Shown: piece by piece, positions 49,587 through 57,481 of the stretch
How positions within the stretch are numbered: position 1 is the stretch's first letter
How the letters are laid out: each line of letters opens with the position of its first letter
Position numbers and translations under genes: made by a program
DNA from: Elusimicrobiota bacterium
GTDB lineage: Bacteria; Elusimicrobiota; Elusimicrobia; UBA1565
Length of the DNA stretch: 64,000 nt
Assembly: GCA_041660925.1 (NCBI GenBank)
Contig: JBAZVI010000004.1
Coordinates: 124,001-188,000 of the forward strand
Reading direction: 5' to 3'
Notes under the pieces: generated by a model
Database searches by the model: none
What the model was told of the DNA's origin: nothing
Seen by the model: the letters and a program-made list of their open reading frames with translations, nothing else

Positions 49587-50825
49587 ATGCACGACGGCGC
49601 CGCGCTTGAAGACGGTGCCGGCGAGGTTCGCGCCGAACCAGTAGGGGATCTCCCGGTAGTCTTTGCAGTCGAGGAGGAGGAAGTCGGCCGCCTTCCCCGC
49701 CTCGAGGGAGCCGTGCGTCTTCCCCAGCCCCAGCGCGTGCGCGGCGTTGACCGTCGCGGCGCAGAGGACCTCCTCCGCGGTCATCTTCATCCGGCTCACC
49801 GCGATGGAGAGGATCTCCTGGAGGTTCCAGCAGGGGCAGGTGCCGGGGTTGAAGTCGGTGGCGAGGGCGACCGGGACTCCCGCGTCGATGATCTTCCGGG
49901 CCGGCGGGAACTCGCTGAGCCCCAGGAAGTGGTTGGAGCCCGGCACGAGGCAGGCGACGACCCCGGCTTCCTTCAGGGCCGCGAGGTCGGCGTCGTCGAC
50001 GCGGTCGAGGTGGTCGGCCGAGAGGGCCCCCAGCCGGGCGGCCAGCAGGGCGCCGCCGGAGTGCTTGAACTGCTCGGCGTGCACGCGCGGCGCGAGGCCC
50101 GCGGCCTTGCAGGCGGAGAGGAAGCGCTCCGTGAGCTTCGCGTCGAAGTAGCCCTCCTCGCAGAAGGCGTCGGCGAAGCGGGCGAGCCCCTCCTTCGTCA
50201 CGGCGGGCAGGACCGTCGCGATCAGATGATCCACGTACTCCGCGGCCCGCCCCGCGTACTCGGGCGGCACGGCGTGGGCGCCGAGGAAGGTCGCGTGCAT
50301 CTCGAGCGGGGAGCCGGCGGCCGCCGCCTTGATCGCGCGCAGCATCTTGAGCTCGGAGTCGAGGTCGAGGCCGTAGCCGCTCTTGGCCTCGATGGTCGTG
50401 GTCCCGCACTCGAGGAAGCGCTGGGCCCGCTCGAAGAGGCCTCGCGCGAGCGTCTCCACGTCGGTCCCGCGCACGCCGCGCACGCTCGAGACGATGCCCC
50501 CGCCCGCGGCGGCGATCTCCGCGTAGCTCTTGCCCTGCGAGCGGAGCTCGTAGTCGCGCAGTCGCGGCTCGGCGAAGACCGGGTGGGTGTGGCAGTCGAT
50601 GAAGCCGGGGAGGACGACGCGGCCGCTCCCGTCGAGGATGCGGGCCTTGTCGGCGTCCGGGTGGCGCTGGACGAGCTCGCGCAGCCCGACGGCGAGGATC
50701 TTCCCGTCCTCCCAGAGCAGGGCCCCCCCGCGCACGAGTCCGACGCTGCGCATCTCGGCGCCGCGTCGGGGCGCGTCGGGACCGGAGAAGGTGAGCAGGT
50801 CGGCGTTGAGCAGGAGCTTCTTCAT
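49566..50825 (-). CDS. hutI: Imidazolonepropionase
   Basis: A 419-residue amidohydrolase that opens imidazolone-5-propionate to formiminoglutamate in histidine breakdown. GFIDCHTHPVFA supplies the first metal ligands, EAKSGYGLD the conserved central loop, and VHAEQFKHSG, ALATDFNPGTCPCWN other metal/active residues. The C-terminus keeps the typical NLAGTVFKRG segment. The normal pathway also needs hutH and hutU, not in the window. FtcD (35733) would use its product. The gene is followed by an inverted repeat and the HAD gene. Confidence 0.95.
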   Translation of the reverse strand: MKKLLLNADLLTFSGPDAPRRGAEMRSVGLVRGGALLWEDGKILAVGLRELVQRHPDADKARILDGSGRVVLPGFIDCHTHPVFAEPRLRDYELRSQGKSYAEIAAAGGGIVSSVRGVRGTDVETLARGLFERAQRFLECGTTTIEAKSGYGLDLDSELKMLRAIKAAAAGSPLEMHATFLGAHAVPPEYAGRAAEYVDHLIATVLPAVTKEGLARFADAFCEEGYFDAKLTERFLSACKAAGLAPRVHAEQFKHSGGALLAARLGALSADHLDRVDDADLAALKEAGVVACLVPGSNHFLGLSEFPPARKIIDAGVPVALATDFNPGTCPCWNLQEILSIAVSRMKMTAEEVLCAATVNAAHALGLGKTHGSLEAGKAADFLLLDCKDYREIPYWFGANLAGTVFKRGAVVHGQNLAL

Positions 50826-50872
50826 GGCGAGAGATTATCGGATTTCGGGAGCCCGGGGAAGTCCGTTTTTCT

Positions 50873-50878
50873 TATAAT
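50873..50878 (+). promoter_or_regulatory. TATAAT -10 box six bases before the kinase start
   Basis: A perfect TATAAT with GAGGCG between it and ATG 50885. Transcription would start at the A of ATG, giving a leaderless mRNA. There is no clear -35 box. Confidence 0.62.
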
Positions 50879-50884
50879 GAGGCG

Positions 50885-52159
50885 ATGGCTCGGGACAACG
50901 ACGCACCGTCGCGGCCGCTCGTCCTGGTGGTCTATTCCCAGGCCCCCGACCTCCCCTTCATCGCGCAGATCCTCGAGAAAGAGGGCTACCCCGCCGACAC
51001 CGCCCAGGGCCTCGCCGCGGCCAAGCGCCTGCTCGCCAAGGGCGCCTACGCCGTGGTCCTCATCGACACCCAGCTGCCCGGTTCCGAGGCCCTGCAGGTC
51101 TTCCGCGAGTCCCAGCTCAAGGACCCCCACTCGGTCGCGGTCGCCCTGGTCCCCCTCTCCACCCTCGAAGGCTCCGTGGCGGCGCTGCGCCAGGGCTTCT
51201 ACGACGCGCTCGTCATCCCCTGCCCGCCCGAGATGCTCGCCGCCTGCGTCGAGCGGGCCGTCGAGCGCTGGGAGCTCAACCGCCGCACCCTCGAGAGCGG
51301 CCACGAGGTCGACGCCCTGCGCCGCGACCTCGACCTGCGCGTCGTGGAAGCCACCCACGAGATCCAGCGCGTCAACGAGCGGCTCAACCGCCGACTGACG
51401 CGGCAGAACGAGGAGCTCGCCCAGCAGACCCGCTTCATGGAGGACATGGTCCACGAGCTCAAGAACCCGCTCTCCGTCGTCTCGGGCTACTCGAGCTTCC
51501 TCCTGCGCCGCCCCATGGAGGAGTGGACCTCGCAGGACCTCACGCGCGCGCTGGAGAGCATCCACCGCAACGCCGACCACCTGCGCGACCTCATCGAGGA
51601 GCTCCTCGACTCGACCCGGCTCGCCGGACGCAAGATCCAGCTGCACCCCGAGACATTCCCCGCCTCCGAGGCCGTGCGCGAGACCGTCGAGGGGCTCAAG
51701 GTCCAGGCCGCCGAGAAGGGCCTCGGGCTCGAGATGGACGTCCCCGACACGCTCGCGGCCGTCTACGCCGACCGCAACCGCCTGCGCCAGATCCTCATCA
51801 ACCTCATCGGCAACGCCCTCAAGTTCACCCCCAAGGGCGGGCGGGTCACGGTCTCGGCGAAGCCCGAGGAAGGAGAGGTCTGCTTCTCCGTCGCCGACAC
51901 CGGCAAGGGCATCGCGAAGAAGGACCTCGAGCGCATCTTCGAGCGCTTCTACCAGGTCCAGGAGACGCGGGCCACCCACAAGGGGCTCGGCCTCGGTCTG
52001 AGCATCGTGCGCGGCCTCGTGGACCTGCACGGCGGCCGCATCTGGGCCGAGAGCGCTCCCGGCAAGGGCGCGCGCTTCTGCTTCACCCTCCCCTCCACCC
52101 TCACCGTCCCCGGCTCGACCGACGAACTGGCCGAAGAGAGCGCCGCGAACCCGTCGTGA
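50885..52159 (+). CDS. Sensor histidine kinase with a degenerate N-terminal receiver
   Basis: A 424-residue soluble kinase. Residues 10-125 fold like a receiver: the phosphoacceptor-like Asp61 (LIDTQLPG) is present, but the acidic pair is replaced (VVYSQAPD) and the KP motif by IPCPPE, so it probably does not work as a normal receiver. A coiled-coil-like linker (130-185) follows. The HisKA motif has His190 in VHELKNPL, and the ATPase boxes are N (LINLIGNALKFTPKGG), G1 (VADTGKGIAKKD) and G2 (KGLGLGLSIVRGL). It has no transmembrane segment, so it senses an internal or pseudo-receiver signal. Its stop overlaps the next gene (GTGA). Confidence 0.9.
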   Translation: MARDNDAPSRPLVLVVYSQAPDLPFIAQILEKEGYPADTAQGLAAAKRLLAKGAYAVVLIDTQLPGSEALQVFRESQLKDPHSVAVALVPLSTLEGSVAALRQGFYDALVIPCPPEMLAACVERAVERWELNRRTLESGHEVDALRRDLDLRVVEATHEIQRVNERLNRRLTRQNEELAQQTRFMEDMVHELKNPLSVVSGYSSFLLRRPMEEWTSQDLTRALESIHRNADHLRDLIEELLDSTRLAGRKIQLHPETFPASEAVRETVEGLKVQAAEKGLGLEMDVPDTLAAVYADRNRLRQILINLIGNALKFTPKGGRVTVSAKPEEGEVCFSVADTGKGIAKKDLERIFERFYQVQETRATHKGLGLGLSIVRGLVDLHGGRIWAESAPGKGARFCFTLPSTLTVPGSTDELAEESAANPS

Positions 52160-53709
52160 CGCGTCCGCGCGCCTGGCTCTCGGCAGGACTCCTCGTCGCG
52201 GCCCTCCTCGGGGCCTGGGCGGCCTTCCCGGGCACCGGCTTCTACCAGGACGACTGGTACACGCTGGAGGTCTCCACCCGTCCGGCCACCGCCCGCGAGG
52301 CCGTCGGTTGGTACGCCGAGCGCGGCTGGCACTGGCGCCGGCCGGGGCAGATCCTGGTCCTTCCGCTGAGCCATCGCCTCGTCCTGGGGAGACCGCGCCT
52401 GGCCGCCGGCATCCTGGCGGGCCTCTCGGCGCTGGAAGCGCTCATGTTCTTCGGTCTGCTGCGCCGCATGACGGGCCGCCCCGGAGCCGCCCTGGCCGCG
52501 ACGGCGTTCCTCCTCCTCTATCCCGGACGCCCTTCGTTCAACATATGGTTCGCCGACATCCTCCAGACGGCCGCCCATCCGATGGTCCTCGGCGGACTCT
52601 GGCTCTACCGGGACTGGCTCGACTCGCGCCGGACCGCGCGCCTGCTCCTCGGCCTGCTCCTCTTCCTGGCCGCGGGACTCTGCTACGAGGCGGCCTTCTT
52701 CCTGCCGGCGCTCCTCCTCGCCGACCCGGCGGTGCTGCCGTGGTCCGGAGACCCGAAGGCCCGCCTGCGGCGCGCGGCGGCGGCGCTCGGACCTCTGCTG
52801 CCGTGCGCCCTCGCCCTGCTGGTCTGGAACCAGTTCCTGGTGGCGCGCGTCTTTCCCGCCGCGGCCCGGCCGGCGAGTCTGGCCCTTCTCCCGGCGCTCA
52901 AAAGCCTCCGCATCGCCCTGGAATGCGTCAGCCTCCGCGTCCTGCACGACTGCGCGCGGGCGCTCGGCCCCGCCGCGCGCGGCTTTTCCGCGTGGCACTG
53001 GCCGCTCGCGGCGCTCTGCGCGCTGCTCACGGCACGCCTCGTCGGCTCCGGCCTCGAAGAGCAGGAAGCGCCTCTGCCCCGGGGCTGGTGGTTCGGGGTC
53101 GGAGCGGTGTTCCTGGGCGGCTACCTGCCCTACGCCTTCTCCGGGGGCTACGAGCCGGTCATGCACGGCATCATGAGCCGGACCAACGCCGCGGGAGCGT
53201 GGGTGTTCGGCATGGCCGCCGCCGGAGCGCTCTGCGCCTGGCCGCCGTCGCGGTCGAAGGGAAGGGTCTGGGCCGTGGGCGCGGCCGCGGCCCTTCTGCT
53301 GTGCGCGCAATGGACGGAGCGGCTGGACTGGGTCCGTTCCTGGAAGCTCCAGGAGCGCGTGCTCGAGGACGTCCGCTCCTGGTCGTCGTCCGTCCCGGGT
53401 CCGGCCACGATCGTGCTCTCCGCGTCGCTCTACGCGGGACGGGTCGTGGCCTTCGACGCCCCCTACGACTTCGACTCCGCCCTGCACCTGGCCCTGGGAA
53501 GGCCCGACCTCCGGGGCGCCGTCTATTCGTGGCGCCTGAGGTTCCTGCCGGAGCGCGCCGAGGAGGCGCCCGCCGGGACCGCGGACAAGGAATACGCCTA
53601 TGCGCGCATGTATCTCTACGACGTGCGCAGCCGCGAGTTCCTCCGCCTGAAGGGTCCCCCGGACGCCTCCTGGCTCAAGGCCCACCCCGAACGGCTCGTC
53701 GCGCTCTGA
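52156..53709 (+). CDS. Polytopic membrane protein, possible GT-C-type glycosyltransferase
   Basis: A 517-residue protein with about ten hydrophobic helices and a soluble end. GTGFYQDDWYTLE after the first helix has an acidic DD where GT-C enzymes place the catalytic acid. Helical pairs such as RPGAALAATAFLLLYPG and the C-terminal region (RSWKLQERVLEDVRSW) are seen. It resembles the protein at 45868 in layout. The start is GTG 52156, overlapping the kinase stop. The kinase could control it. Confidence 0.66.
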   Translation: MTRPRAWLSAGLLVAALLGAWAAFPGTGFYQDDWYTLEVSTRPATAREAVGWYAERGWHWRRPGQILVLPLSHRLVLGRPRLAAGILAGLSALEALMFFGLLRRMTGRPGAALAATAFLLLYPGRPSFNIWFADILQTAAHPMVLGGLWLYRDWLDSRRTARLLLGLLLFLAAGLCYEAAFFLPALLLADPAVLPWSGDPKARLRRAAAALGPLLPCALALLVWNQFLVARVFPAAARPASLALLPALKSLRIALECVSLRVLHDCARALGPAARGFSAWHWPLAALCALLTARLVGSGLEEQEAPLPRGWWFGVGAVFLGGYLPYAFSGGYEPVMHGIMSRTNAAGAWVFGMAAAGALCAWPPSRSKGRVWAVGAAAALLLCAQWTERLDWVRSWKLQERVLEDVRSWSSSVPGPATIVLSASLYAGRVVAFDAPYDFDSALHLALGRPDLRGAVYSWRLRFLPERAEEAPAGTADKEYAYARMYLYDVRSREFLRLKGPPDASWLKAHPERLVAL

Positions 53710-53745
53710 GCGCGGCCCTCCCCCTCGCTCCCCCCTTTCGCAAAC

Positions 53746-53779
53746 GAGCCGCCCGGCGGGTCTCCCCGCCGGGCGGCTC
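53746..53779. terminator. Strong bidirectional terminator
   Basis: GAGCCGCCCGGCGGG (53746-53760), loop TCTC, CCCGCCGGGCGGCTC (53765-53779), then TTCG. It lies between the membrane protein and the end of the lysine operon. Confidence 0.9.
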
Positions 53780-53796
53780 TTCGCGCGCGTCGGCGT

Positions 53797-55047
53797 CTAC
53801 TTCAGGATGTTCCGCTTCGTCTCCTCGAACGCCTCGGCGATCATGTCGGCCGCGAAGTCGAGGTCCTTCTCCGTGTGGCGATAGGCGATGTAGCCGTGGT
53901 GGAAGGGCTGGAGGAAGACGCCGCGCCGGATGAGCTGGGTGTAGAACTCCGGGCGCAGCTTCTTGTAGAGCCCCTTCTCGTCGCGGTCGAAGGTGATGAA
54001 GGGCATCCAGGGCGCGCCGCTGAAGGTGCAGGCGACGCCGCTGTCCGCGCAGACCTTCGAGACCTTCTTCGCGAAGGCGTGGCCCCGCTGGGCGATGGCG
54101 TCGAGGACCTTCTCCTTCTTGAGGAAGTCGATGGTGGCCAGCGCGGCGACCTGGGCCAGGCTGTTGGGGAAGAAGGTCGAGCTCAGGAAGGCCTTCTGCT
54201 GGAGCACGTCGAGGATGTCGGCGCGCCCGACCACGGCGCTGATCTCGTAGCCGTTGGCCATGGCCTTGCCGAACACCGACATGTGCGGCGTGACGCCGAA
54301 CGCCTTCTGGGCGCCGCCCAGGTCCACGCGGAAGCCGCTGCGGATCTCGTCGAAGATGAGGACCGCTCCGTGCTTCTCGGCGAGCGCTTTGAGGCCCTCG
54401 AGGTAGCCGGGCTTCGGGAGCTCGACCTCGTGGGCGAGGGGGTGGCCGACGGGGGTCACGATGATGGCGGCGACCTCGGAGCCGTGCTTCTTCATCAGGT
54501 CCTCGACCTGAGGGAGGTCGTTGTAGTGGAACTCCGTGACGTCCTCGTAGAACTTCGCCGGGATGCCGCCCTTCACCTCGACGCACCAGTCGTGCCAGCC
54601 GTGGTAGCCGCAGCGCAGGACCTTCACGCGGTCGGTGAAGGCGCGCGCGACGCGGATCGCGGTCGTCGTGGCGTCGGAGCCGGTCTTCACGAGGACGACC
54701 TTCTCGCAGGAGGGGATGAGCTCGCGCAGCGTCTTCGCGAGGGTGTTCTGGGACTCCTGCACCAGCGACATGCAGAAGCCCTTCTCCCGGATCTGGGCGA
54801 TGACGGCGTCGTCGATCGCCTTCTCGCGGTGCCCGACGATGATCGGGCCGTAGGCGCAGAGCATGTCCAGATACTCGTTGCCGTCGGCGTCGACGACCCT
54901 GCCGCCCTGGGCGCTCTCGAAGAAGATGGGGTACTCGCCGGGGACGAAGTTGTAGGGGCGGCGGATGCCCATCATGCCGCCGGGGATGAGCTCCTGCGCC
55001 TCCTTGTAGAGCGCCTCCGAGCGAGTCAGCTTGAGTTTCTTGGTCAT
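53797..55047 (-). CDS. Class III aminotransferase, candidate 3-aminobutyryl-CoA aminotransferase (Kat)
   Basis: A 416-residue PLP enzyme of the glutamate-1-semialdehyde aminomutase type. VVLVKTGSDATTTAIRVAR, YHGWHDWCVEVK, VLIFDEIRSGFR (PLP-Asp) and VFGKAMANGYEISAVVG (PLP lysine in GKAMANG) mark the fold. The last gene of the kam operon, it takes the place where a 3-aminobutyryl-CoA ammonia-lyase would be expected. A beta-transaminase acting on 3-aminobutyryl-CoA is known from lysine fermentation in Cloacamonas, so Kat is the best guess. The start is ATG 55047, chosen for its GAGGAG ribosome site six bases upstream; an in-frame ATG lies eight codons earlier. Confidence 0.78.
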   Translation of the reverse strand: MTKKLKLTRSEALYKEAQELIPGGMMGIRRPYNFVPGEYPIFFESAQGGRVVDADGNEYLDMLCAYGPIIVGHREKAIDDAVIAQIREKGFCMSLVQESQNTLAKTLRELIPSCEKVVLVKTGSDATTTAIRVARAFTDRVKVLRCGYHGWHDWCVEVKGGIPAKFYEDVTEFHYNDLPQVEDLMKKHGSEVAAIIVTPVGHPLAHEVELPKPGYLEGLKALAEKHGAVLIFDEIRSGFRVDLGGAQKAFGVTPHMSVFGKAMANGYEISAVVGRADILDVLQQKAFLSSTFFPNSLAQVAALATIDFLKKEKVLDAIAQRGHAFAKKVSKVCADSGVACTFSGAPWMPFITFDRDEKGLYKKLRPEFYTQLIRRGVFLQPFHHGYIAYRHTEKDLDFAADMIAEAFEETKRNILK

Positions 55048-55085
55048 CTTCGTCTCCTCTGTCATCGACATTTCTCAAATCTCCT

Positions 55086-55134
55086 CCCCCTCTCCCGTCA
55101 CACGGGAGAGGGGGCTTGGGGGGTGAGGGGCGCC
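55086..55134. repeat. REP-like GC-rich palindrome
   Basis: CCCCCTCTCCCGTCACACGG and GAGAGGGGG, with a trailing GGGGTGAGGGGCGCC. It fills the gap between kamE and the aminotransferase gene. Confidence 0.75.
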
Positions 55135-55868
55135 TACAGGCGCCCCCTCTCCGCGAGCTTCTTGACGATGAAGGTCGCCACGTCGTCGGCGTAGGTGCCG
55201 GGCCCGAAGCCCGCGTCGAAGCCGAGCTCGCGGGCGAGCTTGTTGCCGATGCGGGGCCCGCCGACGATCATGAGGAGCTTCTTGCGCAGCCCCTCGGCCT
55301 CGGCGAGTTCGATGAGGCGCGTCAGGTTCTCGACGTGCGTGTCCTTCTGGGTCACGACCTGCGAGACGAGCACGGCGTCCGCCTCGAGCTCGCGCGCCTT
55401 CTCGAGGAGCTTCTCGTTGGGCACCTGCGCGCCGAGGTTGAAGGCCTCGATCATCGGATAGCGCTCGAGGCCGTAGTGATGGTTGTAGCCCTTCATGTTC
55501 ATGATGGCGTCGATGCCCACGGTATGGGCGTCGAAGCCCGTGCAGGCGCCGACGACCGTGAGCTTGCGCTTGAACTCGGTCTTGATGAAGGCGTTGACCT
55601 GGTCCATGCTCATGCTCTTCTCTTCGAGCGCCTCGACGTACTCGACGCGGTCGAAGTCGACGGAGGCGTCGGTCTTCGCGTAGGCGACGAAGAAGGTGAA
55701 CTCCTCCGAGAGCGGATGGGCGTGGACGATGTCGCAGTGCGCGAAGCCCATCTTGAGCACGAGCTGGCGCGCCGCCTCCTTGGCCTTCCCCCCGCATCGG
55801 ACCGGCAGGGAGAAGGAGAGCTGCGTCGCGCCGTCGTCGAGGGTGTCTCCGTAGGGCTTGATCAGCAT
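55134..55868 (-). CDS. kamE: Lysine 5,6-aminomutase, beta subunit
   Basis: A 244-residue subunit carrying the B12-binding part. GFDAHTVGID fits the D-x-H-x2-G cobalamin motif, followed by a Rossmann-like domain (VLVSQVVTQKDTHVENL, LLMIVGGPRIGNKLA). The N-terminal part binds KamD. The KamDE complex shifts the terminal amino group of beta-lysine (or D-lysine) from C6 to C5 using adenosylcobalamin and PLP. Its start overlaps the kamD stop (in ATGCTGA), so translation is coupled. Confidence 0.94.
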   Translation of the reverse strand: MLIKPYGDTLDDGATQLSFSLPVRCGGKAKEAARQLVLKMGFAHCDIVHAHPLSEEFTFFVAYAKTDASVDFDRVEYVEALEEKSMSMDQVNAFIKTEFKRKLTVVGACTGFDAHTVGIDAIMNMKGYNHHYGLERYPMIEAFNLGAQVPNEKLLEKARELEADAVLVSQVVTQKDTHVENLTRLIELAEAEGLRKKLLMIVGGPRIGNKLARELGFDAGFGPGTYADDVATFIVKKLAERGRL

Positions 55869-57481
55869 GATGCCTCTCGCCGTCCCCCTCTCCCGCCGGC
55901 GGGAGAGGGCCGGGGTGAGGGGCGCCCGAGCCGCAGGCGCCGCTTGAGCCAGTCCTCGACCGGGTTCCAGTACTCCGGGCCCTTCTCCGCGACCCCGTCG
56001 AGGCCCTTGCCGCCGTCCCTGGGCCGCTTCACTTCCGCGAAGACCCCTTTCGAGATGGCGTCGAAGAGGCCGAGGCCCTCGACCTCCGCGAGGAGCTCCA
56101 CCGCTTCGTCGAGCACCTTCTTCGCGCGCCGCATCACGATGCCGCCCTTGCGGAACTCGATCTCTTCCGAGAAGTCCGCCATGCTGTTCATGACGTAGAG
56201 CGCGTTCTGGATGGCGAGGTAGCGGTCCTGCAGGAAGGGCGTATGGATGGCCTCGGTGAGCATCCCGAGCAGGTGGATGCTCTGCCCGGTCGCCTTCGAC
56301 GCGAAGTTGAACATCGCGTTCATCGTCAGGCCCTTGAACACGTCGCCCGTCATGAACTTCGTGGGCGGCATGTACTTGAGCGGATGCTGCGGGAAGATCT
56401 CGCGCGCCATGCGCGCCTGCGCGAGCTCGAGGAGGAAGCCGTTCTTGATGGACGGGTCCATCTCGAAGGCGTGGCCCAGGCCCATGAGCCGCGTCGGCAT
56501 GCCCGCGTCGAGGGCGAAGCGCTCGTTGATGAACTGCGAGGCGAGGACGGTGTTCGCCTTCTCCACCGCGTCGGAGGTCGTCAGGTAGTTGTCCTCGCCG
56601 GTGTTGATGACGATGTCGGCGGCGGCGTTGATCATCCGCGAGAAGTTCTGGTCGACGAAGGTGCGGAGCATGTTGATGTCGCGGAAGAGGATGCCGTACA
56701 TGGAGTCGTTGAGCATCATGTCGAGGCGCTCGAGCGCCCCCATCGCCGCGATCTCGGGCATGCAGAGTCCCGAGCAGTAGTTGACGAGGCGGATGTAGCG
56801 GCGCTCCTTCTCGCCGACCTCGTCGAGAGCCGCCCGCATGATGCGGAAGTTCTCCTGCGTCGCGTAGGTGCCGCCGAAGCCCTCGGTCGTCGCGCCGTAG
56901 GGGACGTAGTCGAGCAGGCTCTGCGCGGTGGTGCGGATGACCGCCACGATGTCGGCGCCCTGGAGGGCGGCGGCCTGCGCCTGCTTGACGTCCTCGTAGA
57001 TGTTGCCGGTGGCGACGATGACGTAGAGGAGCGGGTCCTTGGCCGCGCGGCGGAAGGCCTTGAGCTTGGCGCTGCGGTGGGCGACGTTGGCCTTCACGCG
57101 GGCGTCGAGGCCGGCGACGAGCTCCCGGGCCTTGGCCTCGACGCGGTCCTGTTCGAGGAGCGGCACTTTCGAGAGGTCGAAGCCGCGGGCGAGGGCGTCG
57201 TTGAGCTCCGCCGGGCTCTTGCCCTCATGGAGCAGCGCGCTCACGTAATGGCGGGCCAGGCCGCCGCCGAGGCGCTCGCGCAGGGCTTCGACGACGAGGT
57301 TGGGGACGGGGACGCCGTCCGCGTTCGCCCCGTCGGCGCCGAGCAGGCGCAGCGTCGCGCGCTCGACGGTGACGGTCGTGTGCCGCCGGATGTGCTCCCG
57401 CACGGGCGCGGCGATCGCCGCCGCGCGGCGCCGGGCCTCCGCGATCTTCGTCTTCGACAGGCCGAGTTTCGCTTTCATCAT
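55862..57481 (-). CDS. kamD: Lysine 5,6-aminomutase, alpha subunit
   Basis: A 539-residue TIM-barrel subunit, about 20 longer than most. VNYCSGLCMPEIAAMGALERLDMMLNDSMYG and INTGEDNYLTTSDAV are conserved in KamD. The last 22 residues (from about LGRPSPRPSP) come from a REP-like palindrome and are unlike the family, so the normal C-terminus probably lay just before. The gene starts at 57481, or three bases later at a second ATG with a better ribosome site spacing (GGGAAGGG). It overlaps kamC by four bases. With KamE it rearranges lysine. Confidence 0.94.
   Translation of the reverse strand: MMKAKLGLSKTKIAEARRRAAAIAAPVREHIRRHTTVTVERATLRLLGADGANADGVPVPNLVVEALRERLGGGLARHYVSALLHEGKSPAELNDALARGFDLSKVPLLEQDRVEAKARELVAGLDARVKANVAHRSAKLKAFRRAAKDPLLYVIVATGNIYEDVKQAQAAALQGADIVAVIRTTAQSLLDYVPYGATTEGFGGTYATQENFRIMRAALDEVGEKERRYIRLVNYCSGLCMPEIAAMGALERLDMMLNDSMYGILFRDINMLRTFVDQNFSRMINAAADIVINTGEDNYLTTSDAVEKANTVLASQFINERFALDAGMPTRLMGLGHAFEMDPSIKNGFLLELAQARMAREIFPQHPLKYMPPTKFMTGDVFKGLTMNAMFNFASKATGQSIHLLGMLTEAIHTPFLQDRYLAIQNALYVMNSMADFSEEIEFRKGGIVMRRAKKVLDEAVELLAEVEGLGLFDAISKGVFAEVKRPRDGGKGLDGVAEKGPEYWNPVEDWLKRRLRLGRPSPRPSPAGGRGGRREASC
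55883..55927. repeat. REP-like palindrome inside the kamD 3' end
   Basis: CCCCCTCTCCCGCCGGCGGGA with GAGAGGG and a trailing GGGGTGAGGGGCGCC. It encodes the last residues of KamD (a PSPRPSPAGGRGG-like tail) and brings the kamE ribosome site. Confidence 0.82.
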
